A stretch of DNA of 64,000 nt from Antedon mediterranea (Eukaryota > Echinodermata > Crinoidea > Comatulida > Antedonidae), in assembly GCF_964355755.1 (NCBI RefSeq), contig NC_092673.1, forward strand, positions 7,075,001-7,139,000, written 5' to 3'. The position numbers and the translations under genes are program-made. Positions 23,181 to 36,733 of the stretch are shown one piece after another. The first letter of the stretch is position 1. Each line of letters begins with the position of its first letter. The notes below the pieces were generated by a model that worked only from the letters and a program-made list of their open reading frames with translations, did no database searches and was not told where the DNA came from.

Positions 23181-24186
23181 AGAGCACAAGGAGGATTTTT
23201 CGGGACTTTTAGTATGATGTTCCAATCATAGTTCTCGACCTTTCCTGAAAAAATTAGCTTGTTACCAGAAATTTCCGGGTCAAACCCTAATGCTCTTGGA
23301 CTAATTGGACATACTTAATAAGCATCATGGTCAGGAGACCTGTACATCAGCAGGCGCTGACTACAACTGTACTATTGTGTAAGAGAATATTATGCCAGTG
23401 GTTATATAGCGCCACCAGGCTTGCCAATGAAAAATACAAAACGGAACTAGATGATGGATTGGGTGCCGGTGCGATAGATCATACAGCAAACACATCTTTT
23501 TGCTTGTTTAGGTTTAAAAAAAGGTGTAGGTAATATAATATTGACAAGATAATAACAGGTCCTTCTGTAAATAATTAAAGCATGACAGCAAACATAACTA
23601 ACCCTTTCTTGTTTTGGAATAACAGATGAAAAATAAGATGAAGATAATAATATTGGCAAGAACGACTCATAAGGCAACGGAGTTGAGTTTCCATCTTAAA
23701 TAATTAAAACCTGACAGCAAAAAAAAACACATTTCTTGTTTAGGCTTAACATTTAGAAATCTTAAGAAAGAAAGTCTTAGGACAATTAGGACTACAATTA
23801 TGATATAACAGGATTCTTTACCGAACGACAGTAACTAAATACGCATACTATTTATCTACCATTTATTTGATGAACGTGCTTGGCAAGATGAACAAAAGAA
23901 ATGTTCGGGGTACGCATTATTAATTATATTGAATTGCAACATAATTCATTGTTCTTATTTAATGATTGACATTATATAACTTTACAATAAACTGGCATTA
24001 AGGTTTATGTTTTCCTCTATTATTAATCGTATGTGAAGCGTGCAATAGCAATAGGTATGGTCATGGTGAAACACAATTGCCAGAGAAAAGCAGGCCGGCG
24101 AGAACCGAGAAATCTCAACATACAGGTTTGTGCCAAGAAGTAAGAAGCAACACAAACTTACAAGACATCTGGAAAGATTTGATAAA
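23181..24186. other. Interval before the orphan signal-peptide exon
   Basis: Nothing I can support as a gene. The part 23322-23420 ('catcatggtcaggagacctg' ... 'tatagcgccaccaggcttg') resembles 37835-37930, so it belongs to a dispersed repeat. Confidence 0.4.
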
Positions 24187-24280
24187 ATGAACAGAGCCGC
24201 GTGTCTATCGCCATTATCTATGTTCAAACTCACGTTCAGTTACTTTACTATTTTCATTCTTATCATTACATGTTATTCAG
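24187..24280 (+). pseudogene. Orphan signal-peptide exon of the gene A/C family
   Basis: ATG at 24187, 31 codons plus one base, then donor cag|gtaggt in phase 1, the same length as gene A exon 1. It reads MNRAACLSPLSMFKLTFSYF and then a hydrophobic core TIFILIITCYS. It is clearly related to 6174-6267 and 26197-26293. No further exon of the family is visible before the next signal exon at 26197, so it is either a relic of a third copy or an alternative first exon of gene C. Confidence 0.7.
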
Positions 24281-26196
24281 GTAGGTGTTTTCATACTATT
24301 ATTAATTAAAATTGCACTCATCTATTAGAAGTAAATACACTGTAATCATTATTTGGAATATGTAAACTTAATAATTTATGACACTGTAAATCTACACATT
24401 AAACAAATTTCACTGGCCTATTATAAGTAAATATAATGTAATTATTTATCATGGTATACCTAAATAAATTACACTCTCCTATTAGAAGTAAATATACTGT
24501 AAATATTCTGAATAGTAATTGTAATAACTATATAAGTTTCTTGGTTCCTAATTTAATGTCGAGTTTACTGTACCGACTGTGAGAAGTATGAGTTGAACTT
24601 GATCCACTTATTTATTTTACTGTACACCACCAATTGTCTATTGTAAATAATATTTATTTTAATTCGTGGATATGAATGCTGGTGCCATTGTAAAATAGAT
24701 TATACCAAAAGTTTGTAAAACGCGTGGCCATTGATATTACTGCTGTTACAGTCGAGTTCTAATCCGCGATATGTGTAAATGAAATAAAATGCATCAACTC
24801 TTAAAGCAACAAACAAAACACAAAACTAGATAGACCACAATTTAATTGCAAAAGTAGCAATTAAGATAACAAAGCTCAACCATTGAACATGTTAATCAAC
24901 AATGTGTGAGCAATATAAGGTCATTTGTATGATTTAGGTAGCAATATATTTTTCATGTCCACATTTGTATTTCATCTATAGGTATATTGCATACACATCA
25001 CTATTTCTAAGCATAATTAAAAACAAAGCTCTCACAAAAAAACTACAAAATATCAAATAAAACACCACGAAAACACCTAAAATTTATTATATAGTTATAG
25101 TATGGTTTTATAATTTTTAAATGTCCGCGCGTATCATCTAATTTCGACTACCAGCACCATTTGCACCTTTTTTGTGTTGATTTCAAATCCGTAATCAGCT
25201 GTAGTTATTACTCCAATACTTCACATCTATTCGGCATGTACATGCACGTTGTCACTTTCTGATGCGCACTCTAGATTAATATTCACACAGCCACATTTTT
25301 CTTCCACGATTAATGTGTAAATTGTAATAAGAAATAACATAGATTCTATATTTTTGTTTTCCGCTTACCGCTACCGGTCGTCTCTGGAGATTATGACTGA
25401 ATACCCGATTCTCTGTACTGTTCTATGTTCCCCCCGATATCGCTTGACAAAACAATTAAATAAAAATATGTGAGCAGTGGTCTAGAAAAATCTGTTTATA
25501 TGGTTTTTTCTCCAAAGACGAAACATGGTGAAGTGGTATCTAATATTATGCTAAATAATGATATATTATCTTACGTCAATGACTTACCAGGACATATTTT
25601 ACGTTAATAATTAATAATTTGTATTAATCTGCAGTATTGAGCTCTTTGCATTCGAGGTAAAACTGTTAGTAGACGTTTAGTAGACTGTTAAATGTAATTT
25701 GTTCAGATCGTTTTGTACTAATATGTACTGTTGTATGTTATGGTGTTAGCACACTGTGAAACTATTAAATCTCTGGAGGTGTGCTTATATAACAACTCAT
25801 TGGGAATGTTGCTAGGCTTACACTGTAGTGCTAGTAACATGTTTGCCACGAGGAGAATTCCCTCTTTTCACGAGCATGTACGCAAGTGCGTCTATTGTTT
25901 TAAAATAAGAGTTTTGAATAGTGGAAGATAATGATCTTCTTAGGTGTACTACGAACTATATATGTTACGATCTTCAAATCTCTTCACTAAATGAGAAAAA
26001 TCCTATTTTAGTGTGATTTTCCGTTTTGTATTTGTTGTTAATATATGGAATTCTGAAATGAAATCAATCTATTAAAGCCAAATCACACTTATTATTAATT
26101 GTCATACTGTTTGTATGCCATGGAAACGAAGGAATCTGTTCTACATACTGTGTTTAGGTATTCGTAAGAGAATTTTGGACAGATGCTATATTAAAA
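24281..26196. other. Interval between the two downstream signal-peptide exons
   Basis: No propeller, repeat or PAN-like exon was found. Near 24310-24500 a phrase like 'cctattagaagtaaatatac' recurs three times. The rest is AT-rich and unremarkable. Confidence 0.45.
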
Positions 26197-26293
26197 ATGA
26201 ATATTATATTCGCGTGTCTATCGCGACTATCTATGCCCAAGTGTACTTTACTTTATTGTACTATTTTCGTTTTAATTTATACGTGTTATTCAG
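26197..26293 (+). CDS. Gene C exon 1: signal peptide
   Basis: The ATG at 26197 gives 32 residues, MNIIFACLSRLSMPKCTLLY followed by a hydrophobic core CTIFVLIYTCYS, then donor cag|gtaggt in phase 1. An in-frame ATG upstream (26115) exists, but the match to the two related exons starts at 26197. Confidence 0.8.
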
Positions 26294-29200
26294 GTAGGTG
26301 TATGTATTTATTATAGTGTTTCAATTAACTATCTGTGTATAACCAGGACAGGACAATGCAATATTAATACTATTATACTGAAACCATGCTAACTATTAAT
26401 CGTAATAAGTAATTACACTCACATTATCATTACTGGCATTATAAGGCATATACGTTTTTTGCACGATAACGGCCAGTTTAAAAACAAAATACAATATAAA
26501 ATATATCAAATAATAAGTAAAGATATAACAACAGATGCAACAACGGACACAACAACAGACACAACAACAGATGAAACATTGGACACAACAACAGATGCAA
26601 CAACGGACACAACAACAGATGCAACAACGGATGCAACAACGGACACAACAACTGATGCAACAACAGATGCAACAACGGACAAAACAACAGATGCAACGAC
26701 GGACACAACAACAGATGGAACAACGGACATAACAATATATGTAACAACGGACACAACAACATATGCAACAACAGATGCAACAACGGACAAAACAACAGAT
26801 GCAACGACGTACACAACAACAGATGGAACAACGGACACAACAAAAGATGCAACAACGGAAACAACAACGGACACAACAACATATCTAACAACGGACACAA
26901 CAACAGATGCAACAACGGGCACAACAACAGATGCAACAACGGGCACAACAACAGATGCAACAACGGACAAAACAACGGACACAACAACAGATTCAACAAC
27001 GGACACAACAAAAGATGCAACAACGGAAACAACAACGGACACAACAACAGATGCAACAACGGACACAACAAAAGATGCAACAACGGAAACAACAACGGAC
27101 ACAACAACGGACACAACAACAGATGCAACAACGAACATAACAACAGATGCAACAACGAACATAACAACAGATGGAACAACGGAAGAAACAACGGACACAA
27201 CAACAGATGCAACAACGGACACAACAACAGATGCAACAACGGACAAAACAACGGACACAACAACAGATGCAACAACGAACATAACAACAGATGGAACAAC
27301 GGACAAAACAACGGACACAACAACAGATGGAACAACGGACACAACAACAGATGCAACAACGGACACAACAACAGATGCAACAACGAACATAACAACAGAT
27401 GCAACAATGAACATAACAACAGATGGAACAACGGAAGAAACAAAGGACACAACAACAGATGCAACAACGGACAAAACAACGGACACAACAACAGATGCAA
27501 CAACGAACATAACAATAGATGGAACAACGGACAAAACAACGGACACAACAACAGATGCAACAACGAACATAACAACAGATGGAACAACGGACATAACAAC
27601 AGATGCAATAACAGATGCAACAACTGACACAACAACAGATGCAACAACGGACACAACAAAAGATGCAACAACGGAAACAACAACGGACACAACAACGGAC
27701 ACAACAACAGATGCAACAACGAACATAACAACAGATGCAACAACGAACATAACAACAGATGGAACAACGGAAGAAACAACGGACACAACAACAGATGCAA
27801 CAACGGACACAACAACAGATGCAACAACGGACAAAACAACGGACACAACAACAGATGCAACAACGAACATAACAGATGGAACAACGGACAAAACAACGGA
27901 CACAACAACAGATGGAACAACGGACACAACAACAGATGCAACAACGGACACAACAACAGATGCAACAACGAACATAACAACAGAGGCAACAACGAACCTA
28001 ACAACAGATGGAACAACGGAAGAAACAAAGGACACAACAACAGATGCAACAACGGACAAAACAACGGACACAACAACAGATGCAACAACGAACATAACAA
28101 TAGATGGAACAACGGACAAAACAACGGACACAACAACAGATGCAACAACGAACATAACAACAGATGGAACAACGGACATAACAACAGATGCAACAACAGA
28201 TGCAACAACTGACACAACAACAGATGCAACAACGGACACAACAAAAGATGCAACAACGGAAACAACAACGGACAACACAACGGACACAACAACAGATGCA
28301 ACAACGAACATAACAACAGATGCAACAACGAACATAACAACAGATGGAACAACGGAAGAAACAACGGACACAACAACAGATGCAACAACGGACACAACAA
28401 CAGATGCAACAACGGACAAAACAACGGACACAACAACAGATGCAACAACGAACATAACAACAGATGGAACAACGGACAAAACAACGGACACAACAACAGA
28501 TGCAACAACGAACATAACAACAGATGGAACAACGGACATAACAGATGCAACAACAGATGCAACAATGAACATAACAACAGATGGAACAACGGACAAAACA
28601 ACGGACACAACAACAGATGCAACAACGAACATAACAACAGATGGAACAACGGACATAACAGATGCAACAACAGATGCAACAACTGACACAACAACAGATG
28701 CAACAACGGACACAACAAAAGATGCAACAACGGAAACAACAACGGACACAACAACGGACACAACAACAGATGCAACAACGAACATAACAACAGATGCAAC
28801 AACGAACATAACAACAGATGGAACAACGGAAGAAACAACGGACACAACAACAGATGCAACAACGGACACAACAACAGATGCAACAACGGACAAAACAACG
28901 GACACAACAACAGATGCAACAACGAACATAACAACAGATGGAACAACGGACAAAACAACGGACACAACAACAGATGGAAAAACGGACACAACAACAGATG
29001 CAACAACGGACACAACAACAGATGCAACAACGAACATAACAGATGGAACAACGGACATAACAACAGATGCAACAACAGATGCAACAACGGACACAACAAC
29101 AGATGCAACAACGGACAAAACAACGGACACAACAACAGATGCAACAACGAACATAACAACAGATGGAACAACGGACAAAACAACGGACACAACAACAGAT

Positions 29201-32200
29201 GCAACAACGGACACAACAACAGATGCAACAACGGACAAAACAATGGGCACAACAACAGATGCAACGACGGACACAACAACAGATGCAACAACGGACACAA
29301 CAAGATATTCAACAACGAAAAAAACAACAACAGATGCAACAACGGACACAACAACATATGCAACGACGTACACAACAACAGATGCAACAACGGACACAAC
29401 AACAGATGCAACAACGAACATAACAACAGAGGCAACAATGAACCTAACAACAGATGGAACAACGGAAGAAACAAAGGACACAACAACAGATGCAACAACG
29501 GACAAAACAACGGACACAACAACAGATGCAACAACGAACATAACAATAGATGGAACAACGGACAAAACAACGGACACAACAACAGATGCAACAACGAACA
29601 TAACAACAGATGGAACAACGGACATAACAACAGATGCAACAACAGATGCAACAACTGACACAACAACAGATGCAACAACGGACACAACAAAAGATGCAAC
29701 AACGGAAACAACAACGGACAACACAACGGACACAACAACAGATGCAACAACGAACATAACAACAGATGCAACAACGAACATAACAACATATGGAACAACG
29801 GAAGAAACAACGGACACAACAACAGATGCAACAACGGACACAACAACAGATGCAACAACGGACAAAACAACGGACACAACAACAGATGCAACAACGAACA
29901 TAACAACAGATGGAACAACGGACATAACAGATGCAACAACAGATGCAACAACTGACACAACAACAGATGCAACAACGGACACAACAAAAGATGCAACAAC
30001 GGAAACAACAACGGACACAACAACGGACACAACAACAGATGCAACAACGAACATAACAACAGATGCAACAACGAACATAACAACAGATGGAACAACAGAA
30101 GAAACAACGGACACAACAACAGATGCAACAACGGACAAAACAACAGATGCAACAACAGATGCAACAACGAACATAACAACAGATGGAACAACGGACAAAA
30201 CAACGGACACAACAACAGATGGAAAAACGGACACAACAACAGATGCAACAACGGACACAACAACAGATGCAACAACGAACATAACAGATGGAACAACGGA
30301 CATAACAACAGATGCAACAACAGATGCAACAACGGACACAACAACAGATGCAACAACGGACAAAACAACGGACACAACAACAGATGCAACAACGAACATA
30401 ACAACAGATGGAACAACGGACACAACAAGATATTCAACAACGAAAAAAACAACAACAGATGCAACAACGGACACAACAACATATGCAACGACGTACACAA
30501 CAACAGATGCAACAACGGACACAACAACAGATGCAACAACGAACATAACAACAGAGGCAACAATGAACCTAACAACAGATGGAACAACGGAAGAAACAAA
30601 GGACACAACAACAGATGCAACAACGGACAAAACAACGGACACAACAACGGACACAACAACAGATGGAACAACGGACAAAACAACGGACACAACAACAGAT
30701 CCAACAACGGGCACAACAACATATGCAACAACAGACATAACAACAGATGGAACAACGGAAGAAACAACGGACACAACAACAGATGCAACAACAGACACAA
30801 CAAAAGATGCAACAACGGACACAACAACAGATGCAACAACAGATGCAACAACGGACACAACAACCGATGCAACGACGGACACAACAACAGAAGCAACAAC
30901 AGACAAAACAACAGATGCAACTACGTACACAACAACATATGCAACAACGGACACAACAAAAGAAGCAACAATGGACACAACAACAGATGCGACAACAGAC
31001 AAAACAACGGACACAACAACAGATGCAACAACGGACACAACAACATATGCAACGATGTACACAGCAACAGATGGAACAACGGACACAATAACAGATGCAA
31101 CAACGGACACAACAACAGATGCAACAACGGACACAACAACAGATCCAACAATGGGCACAACAACAGATGCAACAACGGACAAAACAACGGATGCAACAAC
31201 AGACACAACAACAGATGCAACAACAGATGCAACAACGGACACAACAACAGATGCAACAACAGATGCAACAACGGAAACAACAACGGACACAACAACGGAC
31301 ACAACAACAGATGCAACAACGAACATAACAACAGATGGAACAACGGACAAAACAACGGACACAACAACAGATGCAACAACGGACACAACAACATATGCAA
31401 CAACGGACAAAACAACAGATACAACAACAGACGCAACAACGGGCACAACAACAGATGCAACGACGGACACAACAACAGATGCAACGACGGACACAACAAC
31501 AGATGCAACAACGGACACAACAACATATTCAACAACGGACACAACAACAGATGCAACAACGGACACAACAACATATGCAACGACGTACACAACAACAGAT
31601 AGAACAACGGACACAACAACAGATGCAACGACGTACACAACAACAGATGCAACAACAGACACAGCAAAAGATGCAACAACGGACACAACAACAGATGCAA
31701 CAACAAATGCAACGACGGATACAACAACAGATGCAACGACATACATAACAACAGATGCAACAACAGACACAACAACAGAAGCAACAGACAAAACAACAGA
31801 TGCAACTACGTACACAACAACAAATGCAACAACGGACACAACAACAGATGCAACAACGGACACAACAACAGATCCAACAACGGACACAACAACAGATGCA
31901 ACAATGGACAAAACAACAGATGCAACAACAGACACAACAACAGATGCAACAACAGATGCAACCACGGACACAACAACAGATGCAACAACGGGCACAACAG
32001 ATGCAACGACGTACATAACAACAGATGCAACAACAGACACAACAACCGATGAAACAACGGACACAACAACAGATGCAACAACGGACACAACAACAGAAGC
32101 AACAACAGACAAAACAACAGATGCAACAACGGACACAACAGATGCAACAACGGACACAACAACCGATGCAACAACAGACAAAACAACGGACACAGCAACA

Positions 32201-34604
32201 GATGCAACAACGGACATAACAACAGATGCAACAACGGACATAACAGATGTAACCACGGACACAACAACAAATGTAACAACGGACATAACAACAGATGCAA
32301 CAACGAACATAACAGATGTAACCACGGACACAACAACATATGCAACGACAGACACAACAGCAGATGCAACAACGTACATAACAACAGATGCAACAACGGA
32401 CACAGCAACGGATGCGACAACGGACATAACAGATGTAACCACAGACACAACAACAGATGTAACAACGGACATAACAACAGATGCAACAACGGACATAACA
32501 GATGTAACCACGGACACAACAACATATGCAAGGACAGACACAACAGCAGATGCAACGACGTACATAACAACAGATGCAACAACAGACACAACAACCAATG
32601 CAACAACGGACACAACTACAGATGCAACAACGGACACAACAACAGATGCAACAACGGACACAAAAACAGATGCAACAACGGACACAACAACCGATGCAAC
32701 AACGGACACAACAACCGATGCAACAACAGACACAACAACAGACACAACAACAGATGCAACGACGTACATAACAACAGATGCAACAACAGATGCAACAACG
32801 GACACAACAACAGATGCAACAACGGACACAACAACCGATGCAACAACGGACACAACAACCGATGCAACAACAGACACAACAACAGACACAACAACAGATG
32901 CAACGACGTACATAACAACAGATGCAACAACAGATGCAACAACGGACACAACAACAGATGCAACAACGGACACAACAGCAGATGCAACGACGTACATAAC
33001 AACAGATGCAACAACAGATGCAACAACAGATGCAACGACGTACATAACAACAGATGCAACAACAGATGCAACAACGGACACAACAACAGATGCAACAACG
33101 GACACAACAACAGATGCAACAACGGACACAACAACAGATGCAACAACAGACACAACAACGGATGCAACGACGTACACAACAACAGATGCAACAACGGACA
33201 CAACAACAGATGCAATAACGGACATAACAGATGCAACGACGTACACAACAACAGATGCAACGACGGACATAACATCAAATGCAACAACAGACACAACAAT
33301 AAACACGATCAATCAAGGTAAGCAGTCTGGATTTTACATTATCTTCATGTTCGAACCAAATTACTGTATTGTAAATTTAAGTCACGTAATGATTCATTTT
33401 ACAGATTCAACATTAAAACGAGGCTGCGTAGTATCAACAATTGGTAATGATTTTTTTTTATATGCAAATTAATAGGGTTGTTCAGAAAATTACCACCTCA
33501 CAAATCATTCAATTCACAGATCATTTTCCTTCATTATTATTTTAATCTTCACCATCATTCTTGTATTCGTTTTCTTTTTTTCATCTGATATTCATTCACT
33601 TGTATTTATTCGTCAATTTACACATTCGTGTGTTACTTGTTTTGTTTTGTTTTGTATGTAGTTATTATGTGTTTGTATGTTTGTACGCACGTAAACGTCC
33701 ACAGTTTTAAAGTCATCGTCAAGATTTTTGTTGCAAATAGGCATATACCAAGGCATCATTCCCGTTGATTTTCGATAAAATCGATATATTGGTGACGTCA
33801 CCAAACTAGATATCTCTAGTTACCATTATCTTTAATATGGGCCGAATAGTGAATAGCATGCCCTCTGGCGCTCTCTGCATTACGAAACCTATACATTTTT
33901 CGTTTTGTCCGTTAATCCAATTTGACATCCATTTAAATCAAAATATCTGAACAATCGGTAATATTAAACGATCTAAAAAGGTGTGGAGGCAAAAAAACAA
34001 TAAAACCTGTATATTATCATTGTTAAGTTAGCTCTCAGTCTGGTACTTCATTTACTATTTCAAAAGGGTAGGCCTATCGTCAGGCTTTCATCCTCATGTT
34101 CATTGTTTATTATAATGACATTTGCAACCAAAATTACCTCTTCGTCAGCGTTAAAGCAGGAAAGTTGAGCTTTGAAAGGTTTATTTTATATAATAACAAT
34201 ATGAATGTTATTCCCGGAGTTACCCTTTAAGTCCTGATACAAGATCCGTCACCGATTAATGTATTCATTAAACCCGTCATGTCAACTGACAAATCTATCT
34301 ATATGATTGTCAGTCAGGTCTAGTGATTTAAAATGTCACATTTGTTTTTTATTTAGCTGTACGGGGCTACTTCAGAAAAGTCAGCGTGGATGGACAAGAC
34401 GTTTGCCTGTTGGATCAAACCATTTTTAGCAAAAACGTTAGTAACGTTATAGACTGTTCACGCGTGTGTTTGTCCCATTCATTCTGTAATGGCTTTGTTG
34501 TCAGCAATCATCCATACTTAATATGTTCATTACTGGACAGGACATTTATTCGAGGAAAAGTAACTTCTATAAATTGTATTACGTATAAAAAGTACTTGAA
34601 ATAA
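26197..34604 (+). CDS. Gene C: secreted protein with a 2,265-residue [DxTT]n repeat and PAN-like domain
   Basis: Proposed join: 26197-26293, 26523-33317, 33405-33443, 34357-34604. It totals 7,179 nt, 2,392 residues, one frame, stop TAA at 34602-34604, all introns phase 1. Compared with gene A it has the same signal exon, repeat exon, cysteine linker and PAN-like exon, but no LDLR class B exons; only 229 bp separate the signal exon from the repeat exon. The repeat is longer and uses more Lys, Asn and Glu at the variable positions. The product is expected outside the cell as a very long acidic, threonine-rich stalk carrying a C-terminal cysteine-rich module. The repeat exon's acceptor lacks a pyrimidine tract, which raises the question whether this copy is spliced efficiently. 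Expression cannot be judged from sequence. Confidence 0.7.
26523..33317 (+). CDS. Gene C exon 2: [Asp-x-Thr-Thr]n repeat, 6.8 kb
   Basis: The only phase-1-compatible acceptor is gtaaag|at at 26522; upstream sequence is A-rich with no pyrimidine tract. The exon stays open for 6,795 nt to atcaag|gtaagc, the same donor sequence as gene A. The 24-bp DNA unit codes D-A-T-T-D-T-T-T with x = A, T, I, G, K, N and E. A higher-order pattern is visible: the block starting ggacacaacaaaagatgcaa recurs at 27061, 27649 and 28234, spacings of 588 and 585 bp, both whole codons. The C-terminal third switches to variants such as DVTTD and TTYITTD. The Asp codon is GAT before Ala and GAC before Thr almost without exception. 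Confidence 0.85.
33405..33443 (+). CDS. Gene C exon 3: short linker with one cysteine
   Basis: 39 nt, phase 1-1, between tttacag|at and attg|gtaatg; encodes DSTLKRGCVVSTI, the counterpart of 18471-18512. Confidence 0.8.
34357..34604 (+). CDS. Gene C exon 4: C-terminal PAN/apple-like domain
   Basis: The acceptor is atttag|ct and the stop TAA at 34602. It starts VRGYFRKVSVDGQDVCLLD and keeps all cysteines of gene A exon 8 (DVC, IDC, RVC, SFC, LIC, INC); it ends three residues earlier. Conservation of cysteines while other residues change suggests that both copies are, or recently were, under constraint. Confidence 0.75.
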
Positions 34605-34689
34605 ATATCAGGGTTTTGATGTAATGTGATGTAATTTGAATCAGAAAGCACGCATGCGCACGCTGTACACTTGCAAGTGTCTAGTATTT

Positions 34690-35032
34690 GCAAAGAACTT
34701 ATAACAAAGAATCTCCTGTTCGTCCAAAGCGTGTAATAATTTCGAAATGCATTGTAGGAGAAAATAGAGGTTATGGGTGGCGCCATTGTGAGCCATGGAG
34801 TAGCACGCCCCTGTAGAGGGGATCTGCTATACTATAGGGGAACGAATTAATGACTGAGCCCTCTATATGAATTAATAGTTTGACCAAGGATCTTATATAA
34901 GATCTTTGTTTTGACTTCCTAGTTTGGAGAGGCGCTGTTCCATGCTGTGAAATGGCGTCGTCCAGTTTTACATTTTAACCATGTACTTCCGATACTGTGT
35001 TTTAAATGCAACAGGAGATTCTTGTTCTTTGG
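34690..35032. mobile_element. MITE, family 'caaagaacttataac' (copy 1)
   Basis: The ends are caaagaacttataacaaag and its complement (..acaggagattcttgttcttt). It is the same element as 51855-52240 in the opposite orientation, with shared inner phrases ('atactgtgttttaaatgca', 'catggagtagc'). Confidence 0.8.
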
Positions 35033-35078
35033 TAATAGTGACTCCTCGCATCCACAGTACATTCGAGTATAATATTAT

Positions 35079-35240
35079 ACAAATAATGAATGTTTATGAG
35101 TGCAATGGTACAAATAATGGCACGAGGTGAATGATGAAAGGTTATATCAACGAGACAAAGCCGAGTTGATATAACCTTTCATCATTCACCAAGTGCCATT
35201 ATTTGTACCATTACACGAATACAAAACATTCATTATTTGT
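35079..35240. mobile_element. 162-bp foldback element
   Basis: Arms of about 70 bp pair almost perfectly: it begins acaaataatgaatgttt and ends with the complement, with 'gcaatggtacaaataatggc' and 'ggtgaatgatgaaaggttat' mirrored inside. The loop is about 15 bp near 35152. Confidence 0.85.
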
Positions 35241-36733
35241 TTTATATAACATCTAGACGTTTTTTTTTCGTACACAAAAATGTTTCAAAAAGTACTATTT
35301 AACGATCGTTGAATAGTGCGTACTATTGCACGCCATGTGACCCACATTCGTCCAATCAAATGACAGGAATTTATATAGGTGTTATATAAAGTGGTTTATT
35401 TATACCGTCACTTGTCACACGAACCGGCGAATCATCAATTTGGCGCGACATTGTTTTTTTGTATATTTCGAAAGTATTTATTCTAAAGAACAATTTATGC
35501 AAATATCAACTGCGTATCTTATTTCATTAATAAATTATTTAAATTATAATTTGGCGAGTATATTAGGATATTTTAATCATTCGTCACACGAAACGTCGAA
35601 TATCGATTCGTCACTTCGTGTGAGTAAAACGCGCATCGCGCACACTGTTTACGCGAAAATTCAATTCGATCTGATTGGTTTATTGCATATCTGGAACATT
35701 CCATTATTTGATTGACAATTTTCAGTCCCGCGAAGTTAGATTGAGTATAGATAGATTATAGAATTTTGAACAGTATTTTACTCAGTAAAAACTGATTTAT
35801 TTGGTTAATGATAAATTATTAAGTAAGCTAAATAAATAAATACATTTCATGAAATTTAATGCAGCGTTTCGATGTTTGTTCTTTCGTACGTTCACTCGAG
35901 CACTAGGAAGAACGTTAAATTAAATTATGGCACTGACAACACACGAAACGGTACGGTAACTATTAGGCCTACATCAATGTTATAGTCCTAAAGCATTTTG
36001 AAATATTTAATTTTTTAGAGAATAAATAACGTGATTATTAAAATTGTACCCCTATTGTTAATGGATCATGCTACTAAGGATAATAACTTTCATTTCTGTA
36101 TACACATTTTTATTAAACAATTCATACATTTTGATGTTAGAGTATTTATATTTTTTGTTCTTGCTTTTTAAATTAGATAGTTACAGTATAATTATTATAA
36201 TCAGTGCGTCACTAAATATCTTTTGGGCATGGCTATACTAAATACTATCGTATACTATATAGGGTAGTTTTTACATTATCCTGTGATATGCCCTACAATA
36301 AGACCACATTGCTACGGTACCATAATTTAGATTAGCCTTTTAATACGGATACTGTATTAGAAAAGGCTGATAACACATTTAATGTTATTAATAAATGGTA
36401 AATTAGTAAATGGTCATAAAGAATAACAAAGATTCTATTTTTTTTATTACTGTTAGCACATTTTTTATTATTTGATCTGTTGCACGTTAATGCTCGAACT
36501 TTTTATGATATCATATTTTGCTCCGAAGTAGCGTATTGCCTAACCTTTCGTAGACTGGCGTACTACGGGCGTATCTAGATGTGTATGGGTTTGTTCTACG
36601 TTGTAAATAATCTATATATAAATTTACGTAAGGGCAAAATTCGGTAAATCGCGCGTTATTTCTAGAATGTTTACTCGATGGTATATAAAGTTGGTTAGAA
36701 TCTCGGTACTGATTTAAACCACCAGATGTAACC
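35241..36733. other. AT-rich interval, no recognised content
   Basis: Open stretches here (for example 35440-35715) have no family features, low-complexity composition and no splice context. I see nothing else. Confidence 0.4.

Noticed and set aside
26535-32771. Gln/Arg-rich plus-strand frames (MQQRTQQQ-type) through the arrays
   Set aside because: They are the +1 frame of the same 12-bp repeat, broken into pieces by TAA in 'ataaca' variants, and do not connect to any flanking exon.
14210-33317. CRISPR array
   Set aside because: Regular short repeats, but there are no unique spacers and the setting is eukaryotic coding sequence.
35440-35715. Small protein-coding gene
   Set aside because: 91 codons of low-complexity, AT-driven composition, no domain, no splice or promoter context, no paralogue in the window.
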